A stretch of 64,000 nt of DNA from Streptomyces flavidovirens DSM 40150 (lineage in GTDB: Bacteria > Actinomycetota > Actinomycetes > Streptomycetales > Streptomycetaceae): the NCBI RefSeq assembly GCF_000429085.1, contig NZ_KE386847.1, positions 91,105 to 155,104 of the forward strand, read 5' to 3'. The position numbers were made by a program, and so were the translations under genes. Positions 1 through 8,218 of the stretch are shown here, piece by piece (position 1 is the first letter of the stretch; every line of letters starts with the position of its first letter). The notes below the pieces were generated by a model. It was not told the DNA's origin, did not search any database, and saw nothing but the letters and a program-made list of their open reading frames with translations.

Positions 1-278
1 CGCCCGCCCCCGGGCGGTCCGGATGAGTTTCCGGTTCGAAAGGGGGGTTCACGCCCCGCCCATGACGGAATGTCGCTCCGCACTGGCCGGACGAGCTGGC
101 ACAGCTGATCGCGCGGCCCGCGACTCGGCACAGTCAGGTCGCCGAGCACGGTACCCCCCTACCGCGCCCCGCCCCGGACACCATCGCGACGCTCGGGCCC
201 TCCCCTGAGCCACTTTGATGATGAACCGATGCGGGTAGATGTGCGACGGTATTGACGATTGGGACTGTATGGCAGGAC
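1..278. other. Left edge without a supported gene
   Basis: No reading frame here has a convincing start, ribosome binding site or recognisable product. The short open frames are Arg/Pro-rich, as expected from random GC-rich DNA. The segment lies downstream of the minus-strand acetyltransferase gene, so it may hold that operon's 3' end, but I see no clear terminator hairpin. Confidence 0.5.
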
Positions 279-1376
279 CTAGCGTTCAGATCGCAATTCG
301 CCGATCCGCTTCAGCAGTTTATCGGCGGGCGCGAACAGTTCCGGCCGTTCGACAACTGTATTGCGCAGCGCCCGGGCCGGGGCGCGGTGCGCCCAGTGTC
401 CGAGAGCGACCGGGTGATGCCGCATCACCCACCCCTCAGAGACCATGATTTCGCGGGTCTTGAGGGAATCCTTGTACTGTTTCTGGCCGCGGCCGAGATC
501 GATGTACGCGATACCCCCGGCGGCCGCCGCTTCGGCAATACGCAGGTGCAGGAGCAGGCCGGGCGAGAATTTCGCGAACTCCGGGTCATAGGCCGGAAAC
601 CAGCAACACATGATCCTTTCCGAACGCGGACCGAAATGCGCGGCGATCGGCCGGCCGTCCGCGTAGAGCACCGAGAGCAGGCCGCTGAAGGACGGGCTCC
701 TGGTGTGGAACAGATGCCGCACGAGCCCGACGATCCAGGGCTGGGTGAAGCGGTCGCTGCGCCCGGTCCTGCGGTACTGCGCGGACTTCCAGCGCATCAG
801 CGTGCGCAGCGCCGCCGGGTCGCGCTCGTCGTGCACGTAGGTCAGCTCACCGACCGAGCGGAGCAGCTTGCGCTCCTTGGCCAGGGTCGACTTGAGGAAT
901 CTCGGCGAGTTCTTCCGCAGGTGGGCGAGGTACACCTCGTAACCGTCCTGCGTGTCGATCACGGGCGAAGGGAACGAACCCGCGACGCCTGCCTCGAACG
1001 GCCGCTGCCCCTGCGCCAGATGATCGAATTCCCACACCGCGAGCCCGCACGCCCGCAGCAGTTCCCGCGCGTCCCACGCGAAGCCGGGTCTGTGTACCAG
1101 CCCCTGACTGTCCGAGACGCCGAGACCGATGGCCCGGCCGACGCCGGTGGCGGATCTGTGGTGCGGGAAGAAAGCCGCGGGCTCACCACCTTCTTCCCGT
1201 ACGACGGCCACGCGCACCCCGCGCCGGTACCGGCCCATGGCCAGCGTGAACTCGGGGGAGAGAAAGGGGTTCGCCAGCTCCGGCGCACCGTGGAGGTGGG
1301 CCTTCGACTGCATGGCGGTCCAGGCCGCGCGGTCGGCGGCGCTGAGCTCGCCGGGGCGGTGCACGCTGATGTCCAT
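279..1376 (-). CDS. GNAT-fold acetyltransferase, CelD/BcsL (FemAB-like) family
   Basis: A 365-residue protein resembling the CelD/BcsL 'cellulose biosynthesis' acetyltransferases, two-lobed GNAT proteins related to FemAB. The second lobe (about residues 150-320) carries the family's usual pattern: a lysine/arginine-rich segment (SPRFLKSTLAKERKLLR), the beta-strand region ending in LLSVLYADGRPIAAHFG, and the late LGRGQKQYKDSLKT motif. There is no signal peptide or membrane segment, so it is probably cytosolic. Its start codon lies one base after the stop of the upstream membrane-protein gene, so the two are very probably one transcript with coupled translation. The acceptor is unknown; members modify polysaccharides or envelope components. 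Family assignment is fairly secure, substrate is not. Confidence 0.8.
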   Translation of the reverse strand: MDISVHRPGELSAADRAAWTAMQSKAHLHGAPELANPFLSPEFTLAMGRYRRGVRVAVVREEGGEPAAFFPHHRSATGVGRAIGLGVSDSQGLVHRPGFAWDARELLRACGLAVWEFDHLAQGQRPFEAGVAGSFPSPVIDTQDGYEVYLAHLRKNSPRFLKSTLAKERKLLRSVGELTYVHDERDPAALRTLMRWKSAQYRRTGRSDRFTQPWIVGLVRHLFHTRSPSFSGLLSVLYADGRPIAAHFGPRSERIMCCWFPAYDPEFAKFSPGLLLHLRIAEAAAAGGIAYIDLGRGQKQYKDSLKTREIMVSEGWVMRHHPVALGHWAHRAPARALRNTVVERPELFAPADKLLKRIGELRSER

Positions 1377-1377
1377 G

Positions 1378-1773
1378 TCAGGAGGTCCGCCTTCTCGCCG
1401 CAGGGCCGCCGGGGCGCCGTACCAGTGCCAGGAGGAAGAGCAGGGCGCTGATCGCGGCGACCGCCGCGACCCCGCCCCTGACCGACCAGTTGTGCGTGGC
1501 CAGCATCGCCTGGGCCACCAGCAGGTTGAGCGCGACGGCTCCCGCCGCCGATGCCACCAGCCGGCCGAGCGGCTCCAGGCCCCGAAGTCCCGCGGCCACC
1601 GCCGAAGCCGGCGCCACCATCAGGAAGAAGAGAGTGAACGGCGCGCGCAGTGGCGACGCCAGGTCGGCGAGCGCCAGTACGGCGCCGACCCCCGATACCG
1701 CGAGCGCCACGCCCGCGAGAACGGGCAGCGAGTCCGCGGCAGCTGCTAATGGCTTGTTACCGATGGTCCGCAT
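1378..1773 (-). CDS. Small four-helix membrane protein with a TTA codon
   Basis: A 131-residue protein that is almost entirely hydrophobic, with about four predicted membrane helices (near residues 16-36, 43-62, 70-92 and 98-118) and an Arg-rich cytosolic tail. I do not recognise the family. It sits immediately upstream of the acetyltransferase with a one-base gap, which suggests a membrane partner for an envelope-modifying enzyme. Codon 9 is TTA (positions 1747-1749, read on the minus strand). This leucine codon is very rare in Streptomyces and depends on the bldA tRNA, so the operon may be expressed only late in development. The upstream ribosome site is weak, so the start is the least certain part. 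Confidence 0.6.
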   Translation of the reverse strand: MRTIGNKPLAAAADSLPVLAGVALAVSGVGAVLALADLASPLRAPFTLFFLMVAPASAVAAGLRGLEPLGRLVASAAGAVALNLLVAQAMLATHNWSVRGGVAAVAAISALLFLLALVRRPGGPAARRRTS

Positions 1774-1882
1774 AGGCGATTTTGCCCCCCGACGCGCCGG
1801 ATGTCAGACTTCAATGTCGCTTAGCCCACACGGCTGCGTCAAGGATGCGGAGAGATGGTGCGGAAGATCCCCGGCGAAGTTC

Positions 1883-1912
1883 TTGGCATGGACACTTCCG
1901 GTGATGTATGGG
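1883..1912 (+). promoter_or_regulatory. Possible promoter for the secreted lipase
   Basis: TTGGCA (1883-1888) and TATGGG (1907-1912) are separated by 18 bases and lie about 45 bases upstream of the lipase start. They resemble the -35 and -10 boxes of a vegetative sigma factor, but the match is loose. Confidence 0.3.
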
Positions 1913-1957
1913 GGCTGCTACGAAAGTTGAGGCGGAAATTCTGCTAAGGGAGGTTCC

Positions 1958-2767
1958 ATGAAACTGTCCCGAATCGCGGCATTCTCATCCTCACTCCTGC
2001 TCACCGCCGTCCTCGCCCTCACCGGGGCGAGCGCGGCGCAAGCGGCCCAACAGGCCGAATCCCTGGACTATGTGGCCCTCGGCGACTCCTATTCCTCGGG
2101 CCTCGGTGCCGGCAACTACGACAGCGCGAGCGGCGCCTGCAAGCGCACCCCGCGCGCCTACCCGGCCCGGTGGGCGGCGTCCCATTCACCCTCGACGTTC
2201 GCGTTCACCGCTTGCGCGGGCGCCCGTACGGGTGATGTGACAGCCGGTCAGCTCGGCCCACTCAGCCCCTCGACCGACCTCGTCTCCCTCACCGTCGGCG
2301 GCAACGACGCCGGCTTCGCGGACGTCATGACGACGTGCGTCACCCAGTCCGAATCCGCCTGCCTGGCCCGGATCGCCGAAGCACGCGCCTACGTCGACTC
2401 CACCCTGCCCGGCAAGCTCGACTCCGTGTACGCGGCGATCAGAGCGAGGGCCACCACGGCGCACGTCGTCGTGCTCGGCTACCCCCGCTTCTACAAGCTG
2501 AACGGCAGTTGCGTCGCCGGGCTCACCGAGCGGGAACGCGCCGCCATCAACGACGCCTCCGACTACCTCAACACCGCCACCGCCAAGCGCGCGGCGGACC
2601 ACGGCTACACCTTCGCGCAGGTCACTCCGGCCTTCACCGGCCACGAGATCTGCTCGTCGGCGCCGTGGCTGCACAGCGTGAAGTGGTCCAACATCGGCGA
2701 GTCGTACCACCCGACCGCGGCCGGCCAGTCGGGCGGTTACCTGCCCGTCTTCACCTCCGCCGCCTGA
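1958..2767 (+). CDS. Secreted SGNH/GDSL lipase-esterase
   Basis: A 269-residue extracellular ester hydrolase. Residues 1-30 are a Sec signal peptide ending in AQAA. The mature part has all the SGNH blocks: block I GDSYSSG with nucleophile Ser44, block III GGND with Asn116, and block V SYHPTAAGQ with His251. There are six cysteines (61, 86, 127, 135, 185, 232), consistent with the three disulfides of the Streptomyces rimosus GDSL lipase type, so fatty-ester hydrolysis outside the cell is likely. A strong ribosome site (AAGGGAGG) lies about 8 bases before the ATG. The gene is monocistronic. Its 3' end overlaps the convergent kinase gene by 17 bases, leaving no room for a separate terminator. 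Confidence 0.92.
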   Translation: MKLSRIAAFSSSLLLTAVLALTGASAAQAAQQAESLDYVALGDSYSSGLGAGNYDSASGACKRTPRAYPARWAASHSPSTFAFTACAGARTGDVTAGQLGPLSPSTDLVSLTVGGNDAGFADVMTTCVTQSESACLARIAEARAYVDSTLPGKLDSVYAAIRARATTAHVVVLGYPRFYKLNGSCVAGLTERERAAINDASDYLNTATAKRAADHGYTFAQVTPAFTGHEICSSAPWLHSVKWSNIGESYHPTAAGQSGGYLPVFTSAA

Positions 2768-4514
2768 TCTGCGTATCCGCCGAACTGCCGGCCGGGTAGG
2801 AGGCCTCGTCCGTAGGGTCAGGGGTCTCCTGCTCGCATGTCACCGAGAACGACGCGGAGTTGGAAGTGGCCTCCACCGGGCTCCTGACCTCCACGCTGAT
2901 CTCGTCGCCACGGGTCTCGCCCTCCTTGTACGTCAGCTCCGTGTGGTTCACCTGCTTCGACTTCTCCTCGCCCGCGCCGAAGCTCAGCGTCTTCCACCCG
3001 GAGCCGGAGGACTCACCGCTCGCGGTCACCCACCGGTAGCCGACCTCGGCGGGGACGCGTCCGACCGTGAACGTCGCGGTGAAGGACGGCGCCTCGGCCT
3101 CCGGCGGCGGGCAGGTGCCGGAGTAACTGCCCTTCACCGTCGTGAGGGTGACTTTCACGGACTGGTGCGGCGGAGTGGTCGTACCCCCGTTGCCGCCGCC
3201 GTGGCCCCCGGTCCCGCCGTTGTTCCCCCCGTTCTCCCCGCTCCCCCCGTTGCCGCCGGTGTCCCCGCCCGTGGAGCCGCCGGTACTGGCGCCGTCCGTC
3301 CCGCCCCCGTCCGTCCCGCCACCGTCGGACCCACCGCCGTCATCGCCCCCGCCGGATCCGGTGCCCCCTCTGTCGCCGCCGCCGGTGGTGCCGGACGAGG
3401 TGCCGCCCGCAGCCGTACCAGGATCGTCGCCGGCGTTCATCAGTGCCCACGTGACGCCCCCGACGGCGAGCAGCAGCGCCGTCACCCCCGCCACCAGCAC
3501 CACGACGCCCCGCCGCCGCGACCCGTCCCGCGTCGTGGTGGAGCCCGTCGCCGCGGGGAGTGGCTCGGGCGGCGGAAGAGGCGTGGGGCTGCCGGACGGC
3601 GACGGCCCCGCGACCGGCGTGGAGCCCGTCACGGTCGGGCTGTACGGACCGGCCGCGAACGCCGCCGCCCCGGTGCCCGGCGTACCCCCGGACCCCACGG
3701 CCCGCAGCATGCGCTCCGCCTCCCCGGCGGACATCCGCTCCGCCGGATCCTTGCGCAGGAGCCCCTCGATCACCGGCGTCAGCGCGCCCGCCCGCGCCGG
3801 GTGCGGCAGTTCCTCGTCGACCACGGCGCGCAGCGTGGAGAGCGGGGTGTCGTGCCGGAACGGCGAATTGCCCTCGACCGCGGCGTACAACAGCACCCCC
3901 AGCGACCACAGGTCGGACTCGGGTCCGGGCGTACGGCCCATCGCCCGCTCCGGCGCCAGGAATTCGGGCGACCCGATCAGTTCGCCGGTCATCGTGAGCG
4001 CCGAGCTGCCCTCGACCATCGCGATACCGAAGTCCGTCAGTACGACGCGGCCGTCATTGGCGATCAGTACGTTGCCGGGCTTCACGTCCCGGTGCAGTAC
4101 GCCCGCCTCGTGCGCCGCGCGCAGGGCGGCCAGGACCTCGGTGCCGACCTGCGCGGCCCGCTGCGGGGAAAGCGGGCCCTCCCCGTCCAGTACGTCGGAG
4201 AGCGACAGCCCGCGCACCAGCTCCATCACGATCCACGGGCGGCCCTCGTCGGTCGCCACGTCGTACACGGTGATCACATTGCGGTGCGAGACACGGGCCG
4301 CCGCCCACGCCTCGCGCTCCAGCCGCGCGTACAGCCGCTGCCCGTCGGTGGCGCCGAGCCCGGACGGCGCCCTGACCTCCTTGACGGCGACCTCGCGGCC
4401 CAGGACGTCGTCGCGGGCGCGCCACACGACGCCCATTCCGCCCTCGCCCAGCGGTGCCAGCAGGCGGTACCGGCCCGCGATCACGCGCTGCTCATTGCCC
4501 GGCTGTTCACTCAC
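2751..4514 (-). CDS. Receptor-type Ser/Thr protein kinase (PknB-like)
   Basis: A 587-residue membrane kinase. I start it at the GTG at 4514, not at an upstream ATG, because GGAGG lies 7-8 bases before it. The kinase domain (about 15-275) shows the glycine loop GEGGMG (23-28), Lys45, HRDVKPGN with Asp143, DFG with Asp161 and an APE motif, so it should be active. A Pro/Ser-rich juxtamembrane stretch precedes one helix near 335-360. Outside lies a long Gly/Ser/Thr/Asp-rich linker followed by an all-beta, Ig-like sensor domain of about 110 residues, in place of the PASTA repeats of PknB. The ligand is unknown. It is transcribed alone, away from 4807. Confidence 0.93.
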   Translation of the reverse strand: MSEQPGNEQRVIAGRYRLLAPLGEGGMGVVWRARDDVLGREVAVKEVRAPSGLGATDGQRLYARLEREAWAAARVSHRNVITVYDVATDEGRPWIVMELVRGLSLSDVLDGEGPLSPQRAAQVGTEVLAALRAAHEAGVLHRDVKPGNVLIANDGRVVLTDFGIAMVEGSSALTMTGELIGSPEFLAPERAMGRTPGPESDLWSLGVLLYAAVEGNSPFRHDTPLSTLRAVVDEELPHPARAGALTPVIEGLLRKDPAERMSAGEAERMLRAVGSGGTPGTGAAAFAAGPYSPTVTGSTPVAGPSPSGSPTPLPPPEPLPAATGSTTTRDGSRRRGVVVLVAGVTALLLAVGGVTWALMNAGDDPGTAAGGTSSGTTGGGDRGGTGSGGGDDGGGSDGGGTDGGGTDGASTGGSTGGDTGGNGGSGENGGNNGGTGGHGGGNGGTTTPPHQSVKVTLTTVKGSYSGTCPPPEAEAPSFTATFTVGRVPAEVGYRWVTASGESSGSGWKTLSFGAGEEKSKQVNHTELTYKEGETRGDEISVEVRSPVEATSNSASFSVTCEQETPDPTDEASYPAGSSADTQIRRRR

Positions 4515-4806
4515 TGGCGAGCCTCCTGTCCGCAGCAGAGCGGCATCGCGGCAGAAACCACTCAAAGCTAGCTCAACTCCGGCCCTGTGCAGCCCTCTTG
4601 GACGTCAATCCGCCCGCCGGGAGATTGGCGACGCGCGAACTGTCCAACTCGCCCTGGAATCAGCCGAATACGATGCGTAATCGCCGAGTGGTCGTCAACC
4701 CCCGTACAGGCGTGGTGAATCACATGGGCGGGATACACGAGTGTCTCGACGGGGCGATAGGGTTAATCTGCCCGGGCCGGGTGCCCTCGTACGGGTGGGG
4801 AGTGAC

Positions 4807-5067
4807 ATGGAACAGATAACGGTGCGCAGGCCTCGAGTGCCTGCGATCACATGCGGGAGCGGTGCGACCAGTTCGCGCCTCGACCGCCATCTCGCGGTGC
4901 TCGGTGGACCAGCCGTCCCGCGTGGTGAGGCGGCCGAGGCGACGCTGCTGATGCGCGAGCTCACGTCACGTGATGTCGCGCACTCGCGGACGAGCAGGAG
5001 TGGGCGTGTCTCGCTCTTCGCCCCGCTGCGACGGCTGCGTCGATCGCTTTTCGGCAGCCGCCACTGA
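4807..5067 (+). CDS. Small conserved-looking basic protein, function unknown
   Basis: An 86-residue, arginine-rich protein with no signal peptide or membrane segment. It starts at the ATG following GGGGAG at a good distance. The N-terminal part (MEQITVRRPRVPAITCGSG) looks ordered, and the C-terminal 30 residues are basic and probably flexible. It is transcribed divergently from the kinase across a 292-bp gap and converges on the CoA-transferase gene. I cannot name a domain. The clean start and the length-wide coding bias make it a probable gene, not a shadow. Confidence 0.5.
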   Translation: MEQITVRRPRVPAITCGSGATSSRLDRHLAVLGGPAVPRGEAAEATLLMRELTSRDVAHSRTSRSGRVSLFAPLRRLRRSLFGSRH

Positions 5068-5096
5068 CCGGGGCGCGGGCCGGAGTTACGGACCGC

Positions 5097-6293
5097 TCAG
5101 GCGACCACACCGTCCCGGCGCAGCGCTGATACCTGTACGTCCGTCATCCCCAGGCCGTGCAGCAGCGCGTCGGTGTGCTCGCCGAGCGCGGGAACCGGGC
5201 CCATCTGCGGGTCCGGCCCGCCCGGCATCGTGATCGGCGGCAGCATCGCCCGCAGCGGCCCCGCCGGTGAACCGATCTCCCGCCAGCGGCCGCGCGCCGC
5301 CAACTGCGGATGCGCCGCCACATCGGCCACCGTGTTCAGCCGGGCACAGGCGATCCCGGCCGCCTCCAGCGCCGCGATTGCCTCCGGAGCACTCATCAGT
5401 CCCAGCGCCTCGGCGACGACGGCGTCCGTCTTGGCCCGGTTGCCCGTCCGCGCGGTGTTCGTGGCGAAGGCGGGATCGTCCGCCAGTTCCGGCCGCCGGA
5501 GCACCTGCCCGGCGAGGCGCCGCCACTCCCGGTCGTTCTGCACCGACAGCAGCACCTGACCGCCGTCCGCCGTGGGGTAGGCGTCGTACGGGCAGATCAC
5601 GGCGTGCGCGACCCCCGTGCGGGCCGGCGCCTGACCCCCATGCATCCCGTGGTGCAGCGGATGCCCCATCCACTCCCCGAGCGCCTCCAGCATCGAGACC
5701 TCGATCGGCCCGCCGAGACCGGTGTTCGCGCGCCGCAGCAGGGCGGCAAGCACCCCGGAGAACGCGTACATCGCCGCCGCGATGTCGGCCGCCGGGATGC
5801 CGGCCTTCACCGGCTGCCCGGCGGTGCCGGTCACGGAGACGAGCCCCGCCTCGCACTGGACGAGCATGTCGTACGCCCGCTTGTCGGCGTACGGCCCGTC
5901 GGCGCCGTATCCCGAGATGTCGACGGCGACCAGGCGGGGATGCGCCGCGCACAGGGTCGCGGCGTCGAGACCGAGCCGTGCCGCCGCCCCGTTGGCGAGA
6001 TTCTGCATGAACACATCGGCCCCCGCGACGAGTTGCCGCACCACGTCGAGCCCGCGCGGGTCCTTCAGATCCACGGCGAGGGACTCCTTGCCCCGGTTGC
6101 ACCACACGAAGTGTGAGGCGAGGCCGCGCGCGGCGGTGTCGTAGCCACGGGCGAAATCGCCGCCGTCCGGGCGCTCGATCTTGATGACACGGGCGCCGAG
6201 ATCGGCGAGCTGGCGGGTGGCGAAGGGCGCCGAGACGGCTTGTTCGACCGCGACGACGGTGATCCCGTCCAGGGGCAGGGGCTGAGTGCTCAT
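5097..6293 (-). CDS. CaiB/BaiF family (class III) CoA transferase
   Basis: A 398-residue enzyme that moves CoA between acyl-CoA and a free carboxylic acid. It has the family's N-terminal pattern (DLGARVIKIERPDGGD, then CNRGKESLAVDLKD) and the AYDMLVQ segment, in which Asp142 matches the catalytic aspartate of the family. The usual LSVQND and GPVPALGEHT motifs follow. Start chosen at the ATG at 6293, where homology begins; an upstream GTG (6320) is possible but adds residues that look non-coding. Ribosome site weak. It lies downstream of the ABC exporter genes on the same strand with a 123-bp gap, so probably has its own promoter. Substrate unknown. Confidence 0.9.
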   Translation of the reverse strand: MSTQPLPLDGITVVAVEQAVSAPFATRQLADLGARVIKIERPDGGDFARGYDTAARGLASHFVWCNRGKESLAVDLKDPRGLDVVRQLVAGADVFMQNLANGAAARLGLDAATLCAAHPRLVAVDISGYGADGPYADKRAYDMLVQCEAGLVSVTGTAGQPVKAGIPAADIAAAMYAFSGVLAALLRRANTGLGGPIEVSMLEALGEWMGHPLHHGMHGGQAPARTGVAHAVICPYDAYPTADGGQVLLSVQNDREWRRLAGQVLRRPELADDPAFATNTARTGNRAKTDAVVAEALGLMSAPEAIAALEAAGIACARLNTVADVAAHPQLAARGRWREIGSPAGPLRAMLPPITMPGGPDPQMGPVPALGEHTDALLHGLGMTDVQVSALRRDGVVA

Positions 6294-6416
6294 GAGAGAA
6301 CTGACTATCGTGTACGTCACACCTTTGTCACCCGGACATGTTGGCGGAGAACCTCGGGGAGCCGGCGTGCGAACCGGCCGCCCCGTACAACAACGGCCCG
6401 GTGTCCGGGCCACCCT

Positions 6417-7199
6417 TCACCGGCCGCTGTTCGCGTACTTGCGGACGGCGAGCGGCACGAAGACCGCGAGCAGCACCAGCGACCAGGCGATCGTCCCCGC
6501 CACCGGGTGGGCGACGGGCCAGGCGGCGTCCGCTGCCGGCGAGGCGTTCTGGCAGAGGCCGCGCACGGCCGTGGCCACGGCGCTGATCGGGTTCCACTCG
6601 GCGACCGTACGCAGCCAGCCCGGCAGGTTGTCGGTGGGGATGTACGCGCTGGAGATCAGCGGCAGGATGAAGGTGGCGCTGCCGAGCTGGCCGGCCGCCT
6701 CCTCGTTGTGGATGAGCAGGCCCAGGTAGCAGCCGACCCACGCGGTGGCGAAGCGGAACAGGACGAGGAGACCGAAGGCGCCGAGCGCCGCGAGCGCCCC
6801 GCCCTCGACGCGCCAGCCGACCGCGAGCCCCACCAGCGCCAGCGGCACCATGCCGGCGGCCGTGATCAGCAGGTCGGCGGCGGTCTGGCCGAGCGGCACC
6901 GCCGCCCGGCTCACCGGCATCGTACGGAAACGGTCCATCACGCCGCGGTGGGAGTCCTGGGCGGCCTGGAACATGCCGCTCATGATGCCGTTGGCGGCGG
7001 TCGCGGCGAGCAGCCCCGGCACCAGGAAGGCCCGGTACTCCTGGCCCGGCACGGCGAGCGCGCTGCCGAAGACGTAGCCGAAGAACAGCAGCATGGTGAC
7101 CGGCATGGTCTGCATCAGGATCAACACGCCCGGCGCGTGCTTGACGCGCTGGAGGTGACGGCCGAGCATCGCGGTGCCGTCGTACACGATCGTGCTCAT
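6417..7199 (-). CDS. ABC-2 type exporter permease (DrrB-like)
   Basis: A 260-residue permease with six predicted membrane helices and the ABC-2 domain of drug-resistance exporters; the segment RGVMDRFRTMPVSRAAVPLG is the coupling region typical of DrrB-like proteins. Its ATG overlaps the TGA of the upstream ATPase gene (ATGA), so the pair is co-translated and forms a two-component exporter. Together with the divergent TetR it makes a standard self-protection or drug-efflux module. The exported compound cannot be told from sequence. Confidence 0.9.
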   Translation of the reverse strand: MSTIVYDGTAMLGRHLQRVKHAPGVLILMQTMPVTMLLFFGYVFGSALAVPGQEYRAFLVPGLLAATAANGIMSGMFQAAQDSHRGVMDRFRTMPVSRAAVPLGQTAADLLITAAGMVPLALVGLAVGWRVEGGALAALGAFGLLVLFRFATAWVGCYLGLLIHNEEAAGQLGSATFILPLISSAYIPTDNLPGWLRTVAEWNPISAVATAVRGLCQNASPAADAAWPVAHPVAGTIAWSLVLLAVFVPLAVRKYANSGR

Positions 7200-8155
7200 G
7201 CGGCCCGCTCCTCGGGGGTGTTGCGGCCGGTGAGGCGCAGGAAGACCTCGTCGAGGGTCGGCGGACGCAGGCTCGCGTCGACGACCGGCACGCCCGCCGC
7301 GTCGAGTTCCCGGACGATACGGGGCAGGGTGAGCGAGGGGTCGGCCGCGACGGCCCCCACGGTGCGGCGCTCGTGGTCGAGTACCGGCTCGGCGCCGGTG
7401 AGCTGGTCGAGTACGGCGGCCGCCGGGAGCATCGCGGACCCGTCGGCGACGACCACTTCCGCGTACGAGCCGATACGGGCCTTGAGTTCGGCGGGGGTGC
7501 CGGTGACGGCTGCCCGGCCCTGGTCGATGAGCACGATGTCGTCGGCGAGCCGGTCCGCCTCCTCCAGGTACTGCGTGGTGAGCAGCACGGTCGTGCCCCG
7601 GTCCGCCAGGTCGCGTACCGCGTTCCAGATCTGGTTCCTGCTGTGCGGGTCGAGTCCGGTGGTCGGCTCGTCGAGGAACAGCACCTCGGGCCGGGTGAGC
7701 AGGCTGGCCGCGAGGTCGAGGCGGCGGCGCATACCGCCCGAGTAGGTGCGGGCGGGGCGGTCGGCGGCGTCGGTGAGCTCGAAGCGTTCGAGGAGTTCGT
7801 CGGCGCGGGTGGGGCCTGCCGCGCCCCTGATGCGCAGCAAGCGGGCGAACAGCCGCAGGTTCTCGCGGCCGGACAGCTCGCCGTCCACCGATGCGGACTG
7901 GCCGGTGACGCCGATCGCGCGGCGTACGGCGCCGGGGGCGTCGCGGACGTCGTGGCCCGCGACGGTGGCCGTGCCGGAGTCGGGGGTGGTGAGGGTGGTC
8001 AGGACGCGGACGGCGGTCGTCTTGCCGGCGCCGTTCGGGCCGAGGATGCCGCAGACGGTGCCCTCGGCGACTGCGAGGTCGAGGCCGCGCAGGGCGTGGA
8101 CGTCGCCGAACCGCTTTTCCAGCCCATCACTAAGTACAGCGTACGTAGTTGTCAT
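7196..8155 (-). CDS. ABC exporter ATPase (DrrA-like)
   Basis: A 319-residue nucleotide-binding subunit with Walker A GPNGAGKTT (39-47), the signature YSGGMRRRLDLA, Walker B VLFLDEPTTGLD, and the roughly 90-residue C-terminal extension typical of daunorubicin-resistance ATPases. It powers the permease translated from the overlapping downstream gene. Start at the ATG at 8155; six more codons upstream are possible but would run into the operator. The first codons themselves contain one copy of a palindrome also found in front of the divergent TetR gene, so repression probably acts right at the transcription or translation start. Confidence 0.92.
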   Translation of the reverse strand: MTTTYAVLSDGLEKRFGDVHALRGLDLAVAEGTVCGILGPNGAGKTTAVRVLTTLTTPDSGTATVAGHDVRDAPGAVRRAIGVTGQSASVDGELSGRENLRLFARLLRIRGAAGPTRADELLERFELTDAADRPARTYSGGMRRRLDLAASLLTRPEVLFLDEPTTGLDPHSRNQIWNAVRDLADRGTTVLLTTQYLEEADRLADDIVLIDQGRAAVTGTPAELKARIGSYAEVVVADGSAMLPAAAVLDQLTGAEPVLDHERRTVGAVAADPSLTLPRIVRELDAAGVPVVDASLRPPTLDEVFLRLTGRNTPEERAA

Positions 8156-8190
8156 GTGCTCACGGTAGCGCACTACGTACGCTGTACGTA
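8131..8190. promoter_or_regulatory. Paired TetR-type operators of the ABC exporter
   Basis: Two 17-bp palindromes of the form TACGTAC-N3-GTACGTA. The copy at 8174-8190 is perfect, and the one at 8131-8147 (TAAGTACAGCGTACGTA) has one arm mismatch. A 16-base stretch of each (8134-8149 and 8172-8187) is an exact reverse complement of the other. Centres are 43 bp apart, about four helical turns. One site lies between the divergent genes and the other inside codons 3-9 of the ATPase gene. The natural ligand is the TetR encoded at 8219. Confidence 0.75.
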
Positions 8191-8218
8191 ACTAGGATGG
8201 TGGGCGAGGTGATGATCC

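Noticed and set aside
33..40. GGTTCGAA at the left edge as a tRNA T-arm
   Set aside because: No acceptor stem, anticodon arm or D-arm can be built around it.
2943..4680. Two long plus-strand frames across the kinase gene
   Set aside because: They are antisense to the Ser/Thr kinase, whose catalytic motifs are complete; the Pro/Ser-rich translations only reflect the Gly-rich linker.
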